A stretch of DNA of 64,000 nt from Acorus gramineus (GCA_030737835.1 JAUJYN010000013.1:3116401-3180400), one strand, 5' to 3'; positions 22,592 to 33,725 are shown, counted from the first letter of the stretch. Numbers and translations are program-made. The notes: generated by a model from the sequence alone, not told the origin.

Positions 22592-24454
22592 CAGGGGCGT
22601 ATCCAGGATTTTATAGGGGGGGGGGGGGGCTAATACGAATTCAAAATCTAGTAAATAATTTGAGTTTAATATAAATTAAACGAGTTCATAAGTCATTTCT
22701 AATAAACTTTGACATACATAAGTAAATATTCAAAAACAGACAAAATCAATTTTTTTCTAGAAAATACATTATTGAAGTTGTGCCCGACGATCCTTAAGAG
22801 AATAAAAATCATCTATTATCGAATTTGAGTCAATATTTTCAGCAAATTCTTTTTCAATATAGACGATCATAGAATCTGCAAGAAAATCATCATCCATCTT
22901 CGTGCGAAGTGCTGTTTTAACAAGCTTCATAGCTGAAAATGCACGTTCAGTAGTTGCCGTAGAAACAGGAAGAGTCAACACAAGACGAATCAATCTATCA
23001 ATCAAAGTATAGACCTTTGACTTTCTTGTTTCAACTAATCTTCGACATAATTCAGAAATAGTAGATATGTTCATAAAATCTGGATGATGAGGTACATCAA
23101 GCTCGTAATGTTGTAGTTGAATTCTCAAAGTGCACATCTCTTGCTTAGTGAAATCTTGAGGATAAAATTTTTCAGCCAGAGTACAAATATCATCAATTTT
23201 AAATGCTTTATAACCATCACTGGGATCCAAAGCCGAGCTAAAAATAAAGTTCCATTGCCCCCTCGCTGAATCTGTCATTTAACTCCTGCAATTGAAAATC
23301 TATTGCTTCATTGAATAATTCAAATTGATAATGCTCTAACATATTCCTGTTGTTGCCCTTTTGCTGACAAGAACGACGCGTACCCACCATATAAGGAGCA
23401 TGCATATCAGGCGTCTCAATGTCATACCGTTTGCAAAATATAACCACACTTTCAAAAAAATTATCCCAACCATCATTTCTCAATCTCAAGAGAAGCTCTT
23501 TTGTAGTTGAGATTAAACTCATAGCATTTAAAATGTCTTGAGATTTTTGTTGCAGAGCTTGACAAAGTACTTCAGTGATACCCATAATTTTATACAATAA
23601 ATGCAAGATAAATACAAATTCAAATGATCTCATTGCAATATAGGCACCAGAAGCTTCTCCGCGTATAGAGTTGGTTGATCCATCATCTATAATTTTTTTA
23701 AGAACTGTACAAGATGGACCAAACATATCTATCAAACTACTAATTGAACTAAAATGAGAGCTCCAACGAGTAGCTCCAGCTCGATGCAGAGTACCAATCT
23801 GATTGGCCCCTCTACCGGTCTCAAGTTCACCACTAGCTGACATATTTGCAATTTCATCTGCTTGAGCAATTTGTAACTCACTATGACGTTTGGGAGATGC
23901 AACAACAAGATTAACAATGGATGTTAATGTTGAAAAGAATAGCCAGATAGAAGCCATGTCTTTAGATGCTGCAACTAAGGCTAACTGTAGTCGATGGGCA
24001 AAGCAATGTACATAATATGCATATGGACAATCCCTAAGGAATAAAGCCTGCAATCCTTTCCATGCACCACGCATATTGCTAGCACCGTCATACCCTTGAC
24101 CTCGCATATTATGAATATGGAGATTGTAACAAGCAAAGACATCAGATATCTCTTTTTTAAGAGTTGATGCAGTGGTGTCTACATCACCCACAATTGCAAA
24201 AAAACGCTCTCGCATAAAACCATCATCATCAATGAATCTTAAAAGAATGGCCATTTGCTCTTTCTTGGATTCATCTTGTGCTTCATCAACAAGAATACAA
24301 AATTTGGCATCCCCAACTTCCTAATGAATTTTGTTTCTCACTTTGTTAGCGAGAATATGCAAAATCTCTTTTTGAATACCCGGTGAGGTATACTTGGCAT
24401 TTCTTGAAGCTTTTTCTAAAACAACTTCAGCAACTTCATCATTAAATTTGGCCA
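22592..24454 (-). mobile_element. Truncated hAT transposon
   Basis: The left end, caggggcgtatccaggattt, is a standard plant hAT terminal repeat and sits directly after the duplicated flank sequence gcatgcttat. The other end has no matching repeat: at about 24455 the flank resumes (gattagcttaat), so the transposase 5' part and the second terminus were lost. A G homopolymer lies just inside the left end. In the SOT-A flank the corresponding site is uninterrupted (12533). Confidence 0.8.
22769..24440 (-). pseudogene. hAT transposase, TTF-type zinc finger / DUF4371-like, truncated
   Basis: Minus-strand reading from 24440 gives FVAKFNDEVAEVVLEKASRN, then FCILVDEAQDESKKEQMA, then the core GQGYDGASNMRGAWKGLQAL and YYVHCFAHRLQLALV (about 24060-23980), RAGATRWSSH near 23770, and the C-terminal hAT dimerisation domain LTLPVSTATTERAFSAMKLVK near 22950. 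Family members are usually 650-800 aa with an N-terminal TTF/BED zinc finger, which is absent here. The reading frame is broken by a stop near 24322 and a frame change near 23240-23275. The transposon enzyme cuts and joins DNA in active relatives; this copy is dead. Confidence 0.85.
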
Positions 24455-24610
24455 CGAAGATTAGCTTAATCATATTTCTCTTCGTGTTGCACGAAGAAAC
24501 GAATCAGATATCTGCTCTGATACTAACTATTGCATAATAATTAATGTGGATCTATACAATAATAGGTCCACTAGAACAAATAAACTCAAAAATCACATAA
24601 AACACAGGGT

Positions 24611-25124
24611 CACTACATGAAATATGGGAATTAGCTGCGAAATATATCGTAGCAACAATTTATATTTTCGTAGCAAAACGGTTTTCGCGACGAAATATTT
24701 TCGTTGCTATTTTGGTTGTAAGCTATAACTGCTACGTATGGGATAACCTTTTGCGACGGAAGTTATTTCGTAGCAAAAGGTCACCATTTGTAACAGCAAT
24801 AATTTCGCAGCAAAATACCAGCTTTTGTGACAACAAGAGAAGAGCGAAGAGAGTCACCTAGGGTTAGGTTCCATGAATGGCTGAGATTTTATGTTATATC
24901 ATTGGATGGTCTGTATTAAGTCATATCTTTCGTTGTGAAATAGAATTTCGTAGTCAAAAGTCACATCTATTGTTACGAAATTCAATTTCGCAACTAAAAA
25001 TCATATCTTTTACTATAAAATTATTATTTCACAGTGAAAAATTAGCAGGTAAAAGTCTCCTTTAGCTACGAAATTCAATTTCACAGTTAAACATTCGTAG
25101 CTAATAATCAAATTTGTTGTAGTG
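24611..25124. mobile_element. 514 bp miniature CACTA element with a paralogous empty site
   Basis: Left end CACTACATGAAAT and right end ATTTGTTGTAGTG are inverted. The target duplication is GGT at 24608-24610 and 25125-25127. Subterminal repeats of TTCGTAGC/GCTACGAA fill both ends. The SOT-A flank has the unoccupied site at 12715-12730 (gggtggtgatttt) with a single GGT, which confirms the boundaries exactly. No coding content. Confidence 0.93.
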
Positions 25125-26161
25125 GGTGGTGATTTTGAAACTGAGTTTGAAAATTTGTTTTTCACTAAAATTCACTTTTGAAAAAAGGTTTTATACGTAG
25201 GAAATTAACTCACTTATATTAGATTCTTGAAAAGCTATTTTCTATAATTAAATATTTTTATACTTTATGTGAAAAGCTATAATGAGAAGTTTGAAAACGA
25301 GTTTGAATTAAACATGTCATTCTCGTACATAAACAAAATCTTCAAAATCTTTTCGTTTATGCTACCATAGAATCAAAATATTTAAACCTTTCTTAAAGTC
25401 CTCGTGCATTCATCAAACCCCCACGAGTTCGCCCCCCACATAGAGGTGGTACATCTTTACATGAATAATTCGATCCTCGGTCTAGATGCATTGCCTTCAC
25501 CTAAACCTGTTGCAACTCACATTCCCTACTCTTCGCTTTCAGAGTCCGCGAGGGACGATGACTCCGATTGTCGCATAGTTTACATCAGCCGTGACATCAA
25601 AGATGTGTTTGTGTCCTTGTGGCACTTCTTCAATAGCGACCTGCACGATTCGCTAGAGCCATTCTCTCTCAAGGAGGCACTTGAGAGCTATTGTGATGGA
25701 GTTTCCTTCTATAGACCGATATGGGACCATCAATTGGAGTATTGGAAGGCAAGCATTGAGAGGCCACAAAGCGTGATATTTTTAAGGTACTGATGCAGAG
25801 AAGAAAGAGACACCTACAAAAGAGATGATAAAATAGTAATAATGAGAAATACTCATAATAAACCCTATTTTCAATTTGCATCAGGTACGAAGAGATGATG
25901 GAGGACACTATGAATGTCGTGAAAAGGTTGGCACACTACAAGAAAAAATTTCTTTTCAACCAATTTATTTACGACAGTATAAAAGAACATCGCGAACAAT
26001 TGAATTTGTGACAGGTGTCATAAATATTTAATCATTTTTTAAGATATTGAAAATATTGGTCATAAATACATTATTTGCGGCGGTAATTAGTTCAACGTTG
26101 CAGATAATATACTATTAACGACATGCATGTTTCCCAACGGCAACCCCTCATTCTGGACGGG

Positions 26162-26740
26162 ATGTCTTGGCTTGCAAGATATCTGGTGAACTCACTGAGA
26201 TCCGACGGTGATGGCGACAACGATGATGAGAGGATCGAAGGGGGAGATGTCTCGGCGGAACTTCAAAGGCGGCGGTGGGGACCCAATCTCCCAAGGGCAT
26301 CATGGAGAATCTCTCGGAGCTCACAAAAACTATAAGGGAGCATTTGACAACACTTAAATAAAGTGATTTTGTTTTTAATTAAGCAGAAAACTGAAAAATG
26401 TTGTCAAAAGCATTCTAAAAAGTTACTTACAACTTTTAGTATAAAAAAACTTCATTAAAAAATTACGTACAACTTTTAGTATAAAAATGTTATTTTTAAA
26501 AAAACTCAAAAAATGTGTTTTCTAGAAATCTAGTTTTTTTAAACCACTTTATTAAAAATCTTATTTTTCAAATGTGTTTCCAAACGAACCCTAAGTCGCC
26601 AACTTCCTCGCCCCTCCCCCGGAGACTTCATTTGCCGCCGATCATCATCCGGATGAGGAGGAGGAGGAGGAGGCACTGGGGCACCCGGAGACCTGGCTGG
26701 ATTTCCCTTTGTTGGCAGATGAGGAAGATCACGATGGTGA
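26162..26740 (+). pseudogene. Captured 5' exon of a probable BSD-domain protein gene, split by a MITE
   Basis: A GC-rich stretch starts MSWLARYLVNSLRSDGDGD, very like the conserved start of plant BSD-domain proteins (MSWLARSIANSL followed by acidic residues). Downstream, in another frame, GIMENLSELTKTI resembles their LSELTKTL motif, and beyond the MITE comes VANFLAPPPETSF, matching their GVASFLAPPP. A frame change therefore lies between the first and second motif. The MITE at 26336-26594 sits between KTI and VANFLAPPP. Recognition is from memory of the family start; a search would settle it. Confidence 0.5.
26336..26594. mobile_element. MITE inside the captured BSD-like exon
   Basis: Left end gggagcatttgacaacac and reverse-complemented right end gggttcgtttggaaacac are imperfect inverted repeats. 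The 259 bp insert separates two halves of a GC-rich exon and is itself AT-rich. Confidence 0.55.
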
Positions 26741-27576
26741 GTATAAAGTCTCTATTGATTTCGGTTTAAATGTTTGTGTTTGTTGCTTCTATTAAGTAGT
26801 TCTTGCCTTTTCAATTGTGCATTCCTGAAAAAATCATTGTTAATTTTAGAGACCATATTATAATTGCATTTTAAATGAAGGGTTTGAATCAATGGTGAGA
26901 TGAACTGTGAAATATTTTTTTATGAAACATGAATTGTGAAACATGATTATGAAAAGTTGGCATTTTGAGGTAGTCTAGTGAGTGATAGGCAGCAGAGAAA
27001 AAGAGATGCAGTGCTTGCTTAACATATGGCGCATTATGTAATGCTCTTTTATACTTAATATTTGTTGTATTATCTAAGCATGCTTTCAATAATAGATAAA
27101 CATTATCTCAGGGACCAGTTTGTATGAATAAAGGGAAAACATTCATATCTGGTCTTACATTCTCTGTAAGTAGCTCCAATTGGCTCTACTGCAGTCCAAT
27201 GTGGCATTCAGTCAGCTAAGTGTCTACCTCTTTATCAGATTTCCATTGTTAATATGGAATCATGATTGATGAAAAGAGTAGCTCATTTTATGACTATTTT
27301 CTGGTTTCTTTGCATGAACTCTTTTATTCATAATTGTTAATTGAGACTTTCTCAGTGTAACCGTTTTAGGCCTTCGCACATTGTTTCCTGTTCTCAACTG
27401 GGGGAGTACTACAACCTGAATATATAAGCTCAAGGTATATGTCATTGCAGGGCTCACCATAGCTAGTCTATGTATTGTTCAGGTAATTAAAACAAAGCTC
27501 GATCGCATATTATTTTGTCTTTATCTTAGCAAGTTTTTCAAAACTCTAACTGGAATTTTGGTTATTTTTAATATAG

Positions 27577-28214
27577 GATATCGACTATGCAAAACTTGCA
27601 AATTTGGAACCGCGATATGGGCTATGTAAGTTTCATAATTCCAATTAAACTTAGTCTATCTTATGCTAGGTACATATACTTAATCTTTTACAATGATAAT
27701 TGCAGACTCTAGCTTTGTACCTCCACTGACTTATGCCATTATGGGAATCTTAAGAGAGACTCTATTGGACCTGTAGCTGTTGTCTCTCTACCGCTTGGGA
27801 CTCTGTTCCAAGATGAGATCGACCCGAAAAATAAGGCCGAATATCAAAGGCTTGCATTTACTGCAAGTCTGCAACATTCTTTGCTGGGGTCACCCAAGCA
27901 ATACTTGGGTTTCTGATCAGGTTTTTATCAATACGCTTCTCACTAATCAAAACATATTCAGATGAGATTGAACTCGTAATTTTTCGCTCTTTGATGCTAA
28001 TTCAATCATCATGTTTTTTTTCTTCTGTTCATTATATTGCAGATTGAGCTTCTTGATTGACTTGCTTTCCCATGCTGCCATTATTGGTTTCATGGGTGGG
28101 GCAGCCATCACAATCGCCCTTCAGCGACTCAAAGGTTTCCTCGGCATTGCAAAATTTACTACGAAAACAGATATTATACATGTCATGGAATCTGTGTGGA
28201 AAATGTGCATCATG
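27577..28214 (+). pseudogene. Captured sulfate transporter (SULTR group 1-like) fragment with introns
   Basis: Three exon remnants with recognisable splice borders. 27577-27625 reads DIDYAKLANLEPRYGLY then gtaag. 27706-27920 reads SFVPPLTYAIMGI and, after frame changes, LGTLFQDEIDPKNKAEYQRL. 28043-28214 reads LSFLIDLLSHAAIIGFMGG, ITIALQRLKGFLGI and TKTDIIHVMESVWKMCIMG before gtgag. These follow the transmembrane core of plant proton/sulfate symporters of the plasma membrane (SLC26/SulP), best matching group 1. Retained introns show capture at the DNA level. Only about 140 of 650 residues are present and frames are broken. It sits in a CACTA element lodged in a sulfotransferase gene. Confidence 0.85.
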
Positions 28215-28720
28215 GGTGAGTTCCTCTCTCCACTATTGGTTTGTATGCGTGGGAGAGAGACAGAGGACAAAAAAATATATATATCACAAGCTTGGGCATG
28301 TGTATGTTCTGCTTTTCTAACAATAGTTCCAAAATGCCTTCTTTTTAGAACACATTTTTGTGTTTCCCAGATATTCAAGAATAAACAAATTAGAAAGGCC
28401 TGAAGACCCAAGATTTTAGAAACTTGTATAGAAAAATCAGAACAATCTGAATTGCTCAAATGCCTAACAAAGACACAATTCAGAAACACCAAAAACTAGC
28501 AGTCATAGTTTAGAAACACCAATATCAACATAATTTTTTAGACAATGTTACGTAAGTTTGTAAGTATATTATATATCATGGTTACCTCTTATATGTATTG
28601 TCATGATTGACATCCAAGCGCCCATTGCGCTAGATTAATATTTGCCCTTTTCTTCTTCCTGTTACCAGTCCCACCTTTTTTCTTTTTTTTATAAACTGTG
28701 GTCTGATGGTGACTAATGTT

Positions 28721-29809
28721 TTTTTTTTTTTTTGATTGGTTATTGAGAACTATGTATTACTTTGGTTTGAAAATGTATAAATTTACACAAGGAAGAACAA
28801 ATTTAAAAGAGAGGCAGAGAAGCCAACAGAGGGAAGAGAGAGCAAAGTCTCTCTGCATTTGGCCAACCCCTATCCCTCCCAATAGAGATATGTTTGCTTA
28901 AACCCCTAACACAATTTTGAGAGAGCAGTGCATAAAACAAGAGAACAGTGTCACTGTTAGTTTCTGATGATGACTGTTCCCACTTTGTTAGCTTCCAATG
29001 CTTCGTTGAGCTCCGGCCAGGACTGATGGGGGAGGATGAAGCCCTCACCCCGTGATTGGCGCCGAGAAGCAAGACTGTCCGCCGGTGAATTTCCTTCTCT
29101 GAATATATGTGTGATTCTCCATTCCTCCAGCTGGTAGAGACCATGTGCTAGAGTTCTAGTTACACGAAGAGTAGGCCATGGTAAGTTGCCTCTCCCTTTT
29201 GCCCATGCCATAGCAGTTATAGAGTCTGTTTCGAACCATATTTTTTGTCACCACGCTGAATTCACAATTGAAGGCTAGCAACTAGACCTTGTAATTCAAG
29301 AAGGTAAATGGAGGGGAGTGCGATGCAGCCTGCAAATCCAACAATAAACCGTGCTGAGGAGTCACGAAGAAGGGCACCATACCCCCTCCGTCATCGGAGA
29401 GCGACCCATCCGAATTGGACTTTATCCAGCCCACAAGAGGAGGGTCCCATATGACAGACCTTGGAATTATTGGAGTCTCAATGATATTCACCTTGAAAGC
29501 TTGGGCAATTTGAAATAATTCAGGTGTAATTATAGATTTTAGAGGGACCGTTTGAAAACGAAGTGTGATTTCAGCTTGTACTCGTCTCAAACCCATATTG
29601 CATTCGTTTCTTTTCCTTGAAAATTCAGAATTCCTTTCCTGCCATATAGCCCAGAGTGTACTCCATAAAACATAAAGGAGGAGAGGCTTAGTGACTGTGT
29701 TTAGAGAAATATTTTTCAGCCAATCCGGAAGCAAAGACAATGAGCAAGGAAGACTCCCAATTATTTGCAAGTCCATTAGGAAGGCTGACCAAGGAACTGG
29801 AGAAGCAAC
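28721..29809 (-). mobile_element. 5'-truncated LINE with RNase H domain, 15 bp target duplication
   Basis: Flanked by a perfect 15 bp repeat, ATGGTGACTAATGTT, at 28706-28720 and 29810-29824, with the 3' poly(A) tail seen as a T run from 28721. Minus-strand translation shows a zinc-finger/linker part (WAIWQERNSEFSRKRNE), the start of an RNase H domain (WDPPLVGWIKSNSDGSLSDD) and its end (ITHIFREGNSPADSLASR). These are typical of plant L1 LINEs with a C-terminal RNase H. About 1.1 kb remains of a normal 5-7 kb. The frame breaks between the two RNase H halves near 29270. Confidence 0.9.
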
Positions 29810-29845
29810 ATGGTGACTAATGTTGCTGCATGCTTATGTGTTATA

Positions 29846-30619
29846 GATATGCATTGGATGCCCTGAGCCTGTCCGCTACTGCTGTAGGCAGAGCCAGTCC
29901 TAGGGCAAGGCACCAAAGCAATTGCCTAGGGCTCCCACCCAACAAGGCCCTAAAACTATCTATTAAGTGGACTTTAATAAAATGTACGGTGAGATGTGTT
30001 ACTTCAATAAATCCCTTTCAACAAACTTTCTCAATTGTTTTATATTGCCCTAAAATTTCTCTTTTCCCTGAATCACTTCAAATATAATCCAATAGATATT
30101 TCAATTTTTAAATTTAATTTTTGTTTTGTTTTATTAAGTGCGTATGATATTGTATAATGTTTTAATTAAATTATTATATAATATTATATATCTATTTAGT
30201 AATATTGATAATGTACAAGATTAAAACAATTTAAATTTTTTAAAAACATAACATATGGGGCACCGTTTTAAAATTTTGCCTAGGCCATTCAAAAAATTCA
30301 ATTCTCAGGGCCGACCCTGACTGCAAGCGGATGCTCATGACCCATGTCGACCTCATTGAGAAGCCCCTGCATTATAAGAGTAACTCTCTCCTCTCTCTCT
30401 CACACACACACAGCCCTCTTGCGCTCATACCTCACTCTCACACACAAGAAACTTCATAAATGTTATGTTTATTAACATAATTTGATATTTTTATGACAGC
30501 CCTGGAGAAAAGTGGCCCAGCTAATGGTGGATCCCAAGTGTTCATGTACATGTTGGTGATGACCTCTGGCATTTTGCTGTCTTCTTGTTGGTTGGCTATT
30601 GAGACTCTACTTGGTGGGT
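29846..30619 (+). pseudogene. Unidentified captured exon fragments
   Basis: An exon-like piece reads YALDALSLSATAV before the hAT MITE and CKRMLMTHVDLIEKPLHYK after it (30320-30380), followed by gtaac. Another, 30498-30619, reads ALEKSGPANGGSQVFMYMLV, TSGILLSSCWLAIETLLGG. Both lie in islands of higher GC within the CACTA element. I do not recognise the protein. Confidence 0.35.
29889..30319. mobile_element. hAT-type MITE
   Basis: Left end cagagccagtcctagggc and reverse-complemented right end cagggtcggccctgagaa match the hAT pattern CAGRGYCRGYCCT. The 8 bp flanks gctgtagg and actgcaag agree at 5 of 8 positions, a possible decayed target duplication. It splits the exon-like fragment described around it. 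Confidence 0.6.
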
Positions 30620-31496
30620 GAAAACCGAACATATATTATATGTAGAAACTCTTGTTTCATTGGTCTATCAAAAGTGATATGTCTGTGGTGTGTTTGTGTT
30701 TTGGTTAAAAGCCTTCAATTTTGTGAAACACAATGGAATTGAATGGTATTTTTAATGGAATTGAAAACTCATCCTCTGTGTGTGTTTTAATTATTAATTT
30801 TCAATGGTAATATTTTTTTTTTCAATGAATGTTAATTCAAGTGAATGTTCCAGGAATTATATATGTTAACATGAATAATGAGAATTGTTGCTAGTATATG
30901 CATTTATTACAGGGTTATCTAAATAAAACAGCTACATTAGCTAGCTCATTTTAAAAAAAAAAAAATTACTTGCCGCGGTTTGAGACCGTCACAATAATTG
31001 TAAGGTAACAGTTCCTAAGGAGTGTTTCTTGTGGCGAATGTGTCACAAAAAAAACAGGTTATTTGCGGCGGTAGACAAAAGTGTCGCAAAACATTTATTC
31101 GAGTCGGTCACACATAGCAGTTGCAAAAGGCTTTTTGCAGCGGGTAAAAACCACCGCCAAGCATTTGTGACACGCGTTATTGCGTACCTTGCAAAACTGT
31201 TGCAAAACCACCGCAAATACTTTTGTGGTTGTTTAGATAGCTTTTGCGGCGGTTTTCAACCATCGCAAAAACCTTTTTTTTTTGTAGTGGCAGAGTTCAT
31301 GGGGTTACCGTTCTCCATGGAGGAGGAGAAGGAGGGAGGGGTGGTGGAGGAGATTGTGAAGGTTAATAAGGAGGGAGAATTCCAATGCTCGAATATGAAA
31401 TAGTAATTCTTCAGAAAGGGAGTGGTGGGGGATTCGGCGAGGTCCCTTATGCCTGAGATGATCGAATGCCTCGACACTCTCAGTGATAAGATCTGA

Positions 31497-33240
31497 TATG
31501 TTCCTCTGGTTCTAGTCCATAAGAGATCTAATATGTGCTTTTATAATCAGGTGGAGGTGTTGCAGACTACTTCGTTTTCCATGTCAAATGTGTTTCAAGT
31601 ATCGGCCACATGTATGTTGTCAATGTTGTGGTGTGGTGTATGTGTTGTGTTGGAGTCCATTTATCCATCTTTTTGTTATCAGTCCATCGATCTCTAAATC
31701 TGTAACTTTTGTATTATTATTGTGCTGGTTTATGTGATTTGTGTTGGCATTCTTTAAATTTAGGAAGAGATCATTCTAATTTTGTCCTAAAAATCTCTAT
31801 GCAAGACATATTATTGTAGATTTTTTTTAATATAAGGGGGACAATTACCACTTTCAAAATGTATAAAATATTCACTTTATGAATCATGGTTTAGAGCTTG
31901 ATTAACCAAAATGAAGGATTCCTTTCTCCAAAAATCCATCACTCCTCACTACTATCAGAGATGGCCCTGGGCATAGGTGACAAAGACGGTGGTCGTCTGG
32001 GTCCCCCCATTAACTTAGGTCCTCTATTCAAAAAAAAATGGAAGATGAAACTGCACGTCTTTTATTTATTTTTAGTTGAAACAGATGCTGAAAGAATTTT
32101 TTAATTTGATTATTTCATCGTACTGAACCATTTCCTGTTTGTTCTCCTTCCTAGATATAGGTACATTTTTTGTGAAACCATATAAATTTGTGCATTTTTG
32201 TTTTTTTTTTTTTTTTTCGATTGGTAATGATTGTATTACTATGGAACTGTAGAATGTACAAGTGAGAAAATTATAGAAAAAATGAACAAAGGGGTTACAA
32301 AAAGAATTCAACTCCAATGTTTACAATGAGAAGCAATGAATTTTATCCAAGAGACAGTAGCCAAAATCATTTACTGACTCTAATGGTGACTTTGCCTTCC
32401 TTATCATCATTTAATATCTTAAGCAGGTCCGGTCAAAGATTTGATGCGTTTTTGTGTGGTATTGTTATCTTTATTGTTATGCAGGTATTAAAATCTAACC
32501 TTATATGCGTTATTGCGTCATAGTTTGGACTTTCGCATAGAATGAGGCCTTCATTTCATCATTTGAAAAAAAAAACTTTGGATTCCTGCCTCCTTTCCTC
32601 CTCCATCAGCTGACTATTTCTTGAGATTGGAAGAAGTAACACCCTGCTTAGAAGATTTGTATAAACCCCGTTCGTTAATCTTAACCTTCTCATACTATTT
32701 CTCGCTTTTCTGTGCACGATTTCTGAGTATAAATACATCATGTTGAGACCAATAAAATGGAAGAAATTATATGGATTGATTTTAGGTGGTTAGAGTTAAG
32801 AGAGTTCTTCAGGAACCGATGTGCTTTCATGAGTGTCTATTCGTATTTTTCAATAAGATTGTTTGGCATAATTGCTTTTTCATTTTTTAGTAAATTGTAG
32901 GTAGACGTCTCAAATTTTATTATTAAAATTAAACGACATAATTGCTTAAACTGCGAAAGCTGGAGGAGGTGGTGGGTCGAGAAATCTAACGCGGAGGAGG
33001 ACGACGAGGAGGGAGAGAGAGAGAGAGAGAGAGAGCGCCTTACCATGCTAGAGGAGGAGGTGGGCGGGGCAACATTGGCAGAGGAGGAGGGGTGGTGGCT
33101 GCAGCATTGCGGACAGTGCGGAGCAAAGGACACGTGCCTGAGAGAGAGGGGGGGTGTGGGTTCTAAAATATGGGTCGGTCCACACACTTTTCGGGATTTT
33201 AAATGAAATAGATCTCAGTTTTGATAAAACGAGGTCTTTT
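31497..33240. other. Downstream region of SOT-B with transposon scraps
   Basis: 31497-31700 is 3' flank similar to that of SOT-A. Near 31960, agagatggccctgggcatagg is a hAT-type end without a visible partner. A GC- and GA-rich stretch at 32955-33170 includes a (GA)n microsatellite (33009-33034); its long open frames look compositional. Confidence 0.5.
32202..32439 (-). mobile_element. Short 3' LINE insertion
   Basis: A T run (3' poly(A) on the minus strand) is followed by sequence that matches the 3' end of the LINE at 28721: gattgg..tgtatta near the tail and the agctccggccaggac-type segment (here aagcaggtccggtcaaag) at the other end. Near-identical flanks (tttgtgcatttttgt at 32187-32201; tttgatgcgtttttgt at 32440-32455) look like a target duplication. 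About 240 bp only. Confidence 0.65.
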
Positions 33241-33254
33241 TGTGGGCAGCTATT

Positions 33255-33725
33255 GACAGAGGACAAACTAGATGGGGTCCAACACATAGCCAAGAACTGG
33301 GATGTTTAGATCAACTCATTCCAACAGAGATCTCCTGGCTGCCCCCCTTGGAGGGATGGTTTAAATTCAACTCTGATGGCTCACTCTCATCCGATCAGGC
33401 AGGCTATGGAGCAATTGTTCGAAATTGGAAAGGCGGTAGTTGTACAAGAACACCGCCTAAGCTCTATTAATGTTCTTGAGTATAAAGCTATTTTTACTGG
33501 GCTACAGTTATGTCAGTAGCTGGGCATAACACATGTCCACTTTGAAGCTGATTCAATCACGGCGGTGAAGTGGCTGCAAGGGAAAGGGTGCTTCCCTTGG
33601 CAACTCATGCGTTACAGACAAGAAATGCAGTCCCTATTGGCTGACCTCTCTGAATGGCAGATATCTCATACCTACAGAGAAAGGAATTAGGTGGCTGATC
33701 TTTTGGCAGCTTGGCCATGCAGATA
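33255..33725 (+). mobile_element. LINE C-terminal fragment with RNase H domain
   Basis: Plus-strand translation reads LPPLEGWFKFNSDGSLSSDQ, GYGAIVRNWKGG, then, after frame change, VLEYKAIFTGLQLCQ, THVHFEADSITAVKWLQG and ISHTYRERN..VADLLAAW. These are the D, E and D blocks of the RVT_3-type RNase H found at the end of plant LINEs. Two in-frame stops interrupt it. It abuts SOT-C directly, and the 5' part of SOT-C exon 2 is lost at the join. Confidence 0.8.

Larger units (their letters stand above)
22545..25395 (+). repeat. Upstream flank of SOT-B, duplicate of the SOT-A flank
   Basis: Paralogous to 12480-13360. It holds two insertions absent from the other copy: a truncated hAT (22592-24454) and a mini-CACTA (24611-25124). 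After the mini-CACTA the match resumes at ggtggtgattttgaaactg. The proximal promoter and exon 1 present in SOT-A are missing here. Confidence 0.85.
25934..31289 (+). mobile_element. Non-autonomous CACTA element carrying host gene fragments
   Basis: Left end CACTACAAGAAAAAATTTC; right end TTTTTTTTTTGTAGTG. Target duplication GCA at 25931-25933 and 31290-31292, inside SOT-B exon 3 (compare ttggcggagttcc in SOT-A). Subterminal GCGGCGG, TTTGCGAC and ACCGCCGCAAA-type repeats are dense at 30965-31275 and at 25950-26120. The 5356 bp body carries fragments of a probable BSD-domain gene (26162-26740), a group 1 sulfate transporter (27577-28214), other exon-like pieces, a 5'-truncated LINE (28721-29809) and two MITEs. 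No CACTA transposase was seen, so it depended on an autonomous relative. Confidence 0.92.
25395..31496 (+). pseudogene. Sulfotransferase pseudogene SOT-B, split by a CACTA element
   Basis: Exon 2 (25395-25786) is open and 85-90% like SOT-A by eye, keeping the catalytic His ([11 protein letters not shown]) and the [12 protein letters not shown] site. Exon 1 with the PAPS loop is missing. An intron at 25787-25884 matches SOT-A intron 2. Exon 3 starts at 25885 and is cut at 25933 by the 5.36 kb CACTA element. It resumes at 31293 and reads [20 protein letters not shown], with an 11-codon loss of the [10 protein letters not shown] segment and a premature stop (NMK followed by TAG near 31403). It cannot make a working enzyme. 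Confidence 0.92.

Noticed and set aside
27260-27460. Minus-strand open frames around the sulfate transporter fragment
   Set aside because: They are antisense to captured intron and exon sequence and lack motifs.
28803-29144. Second minus-strand frame over the LINE tail
   Set aside because: Shadow of the RNase H frame ending near 28957.
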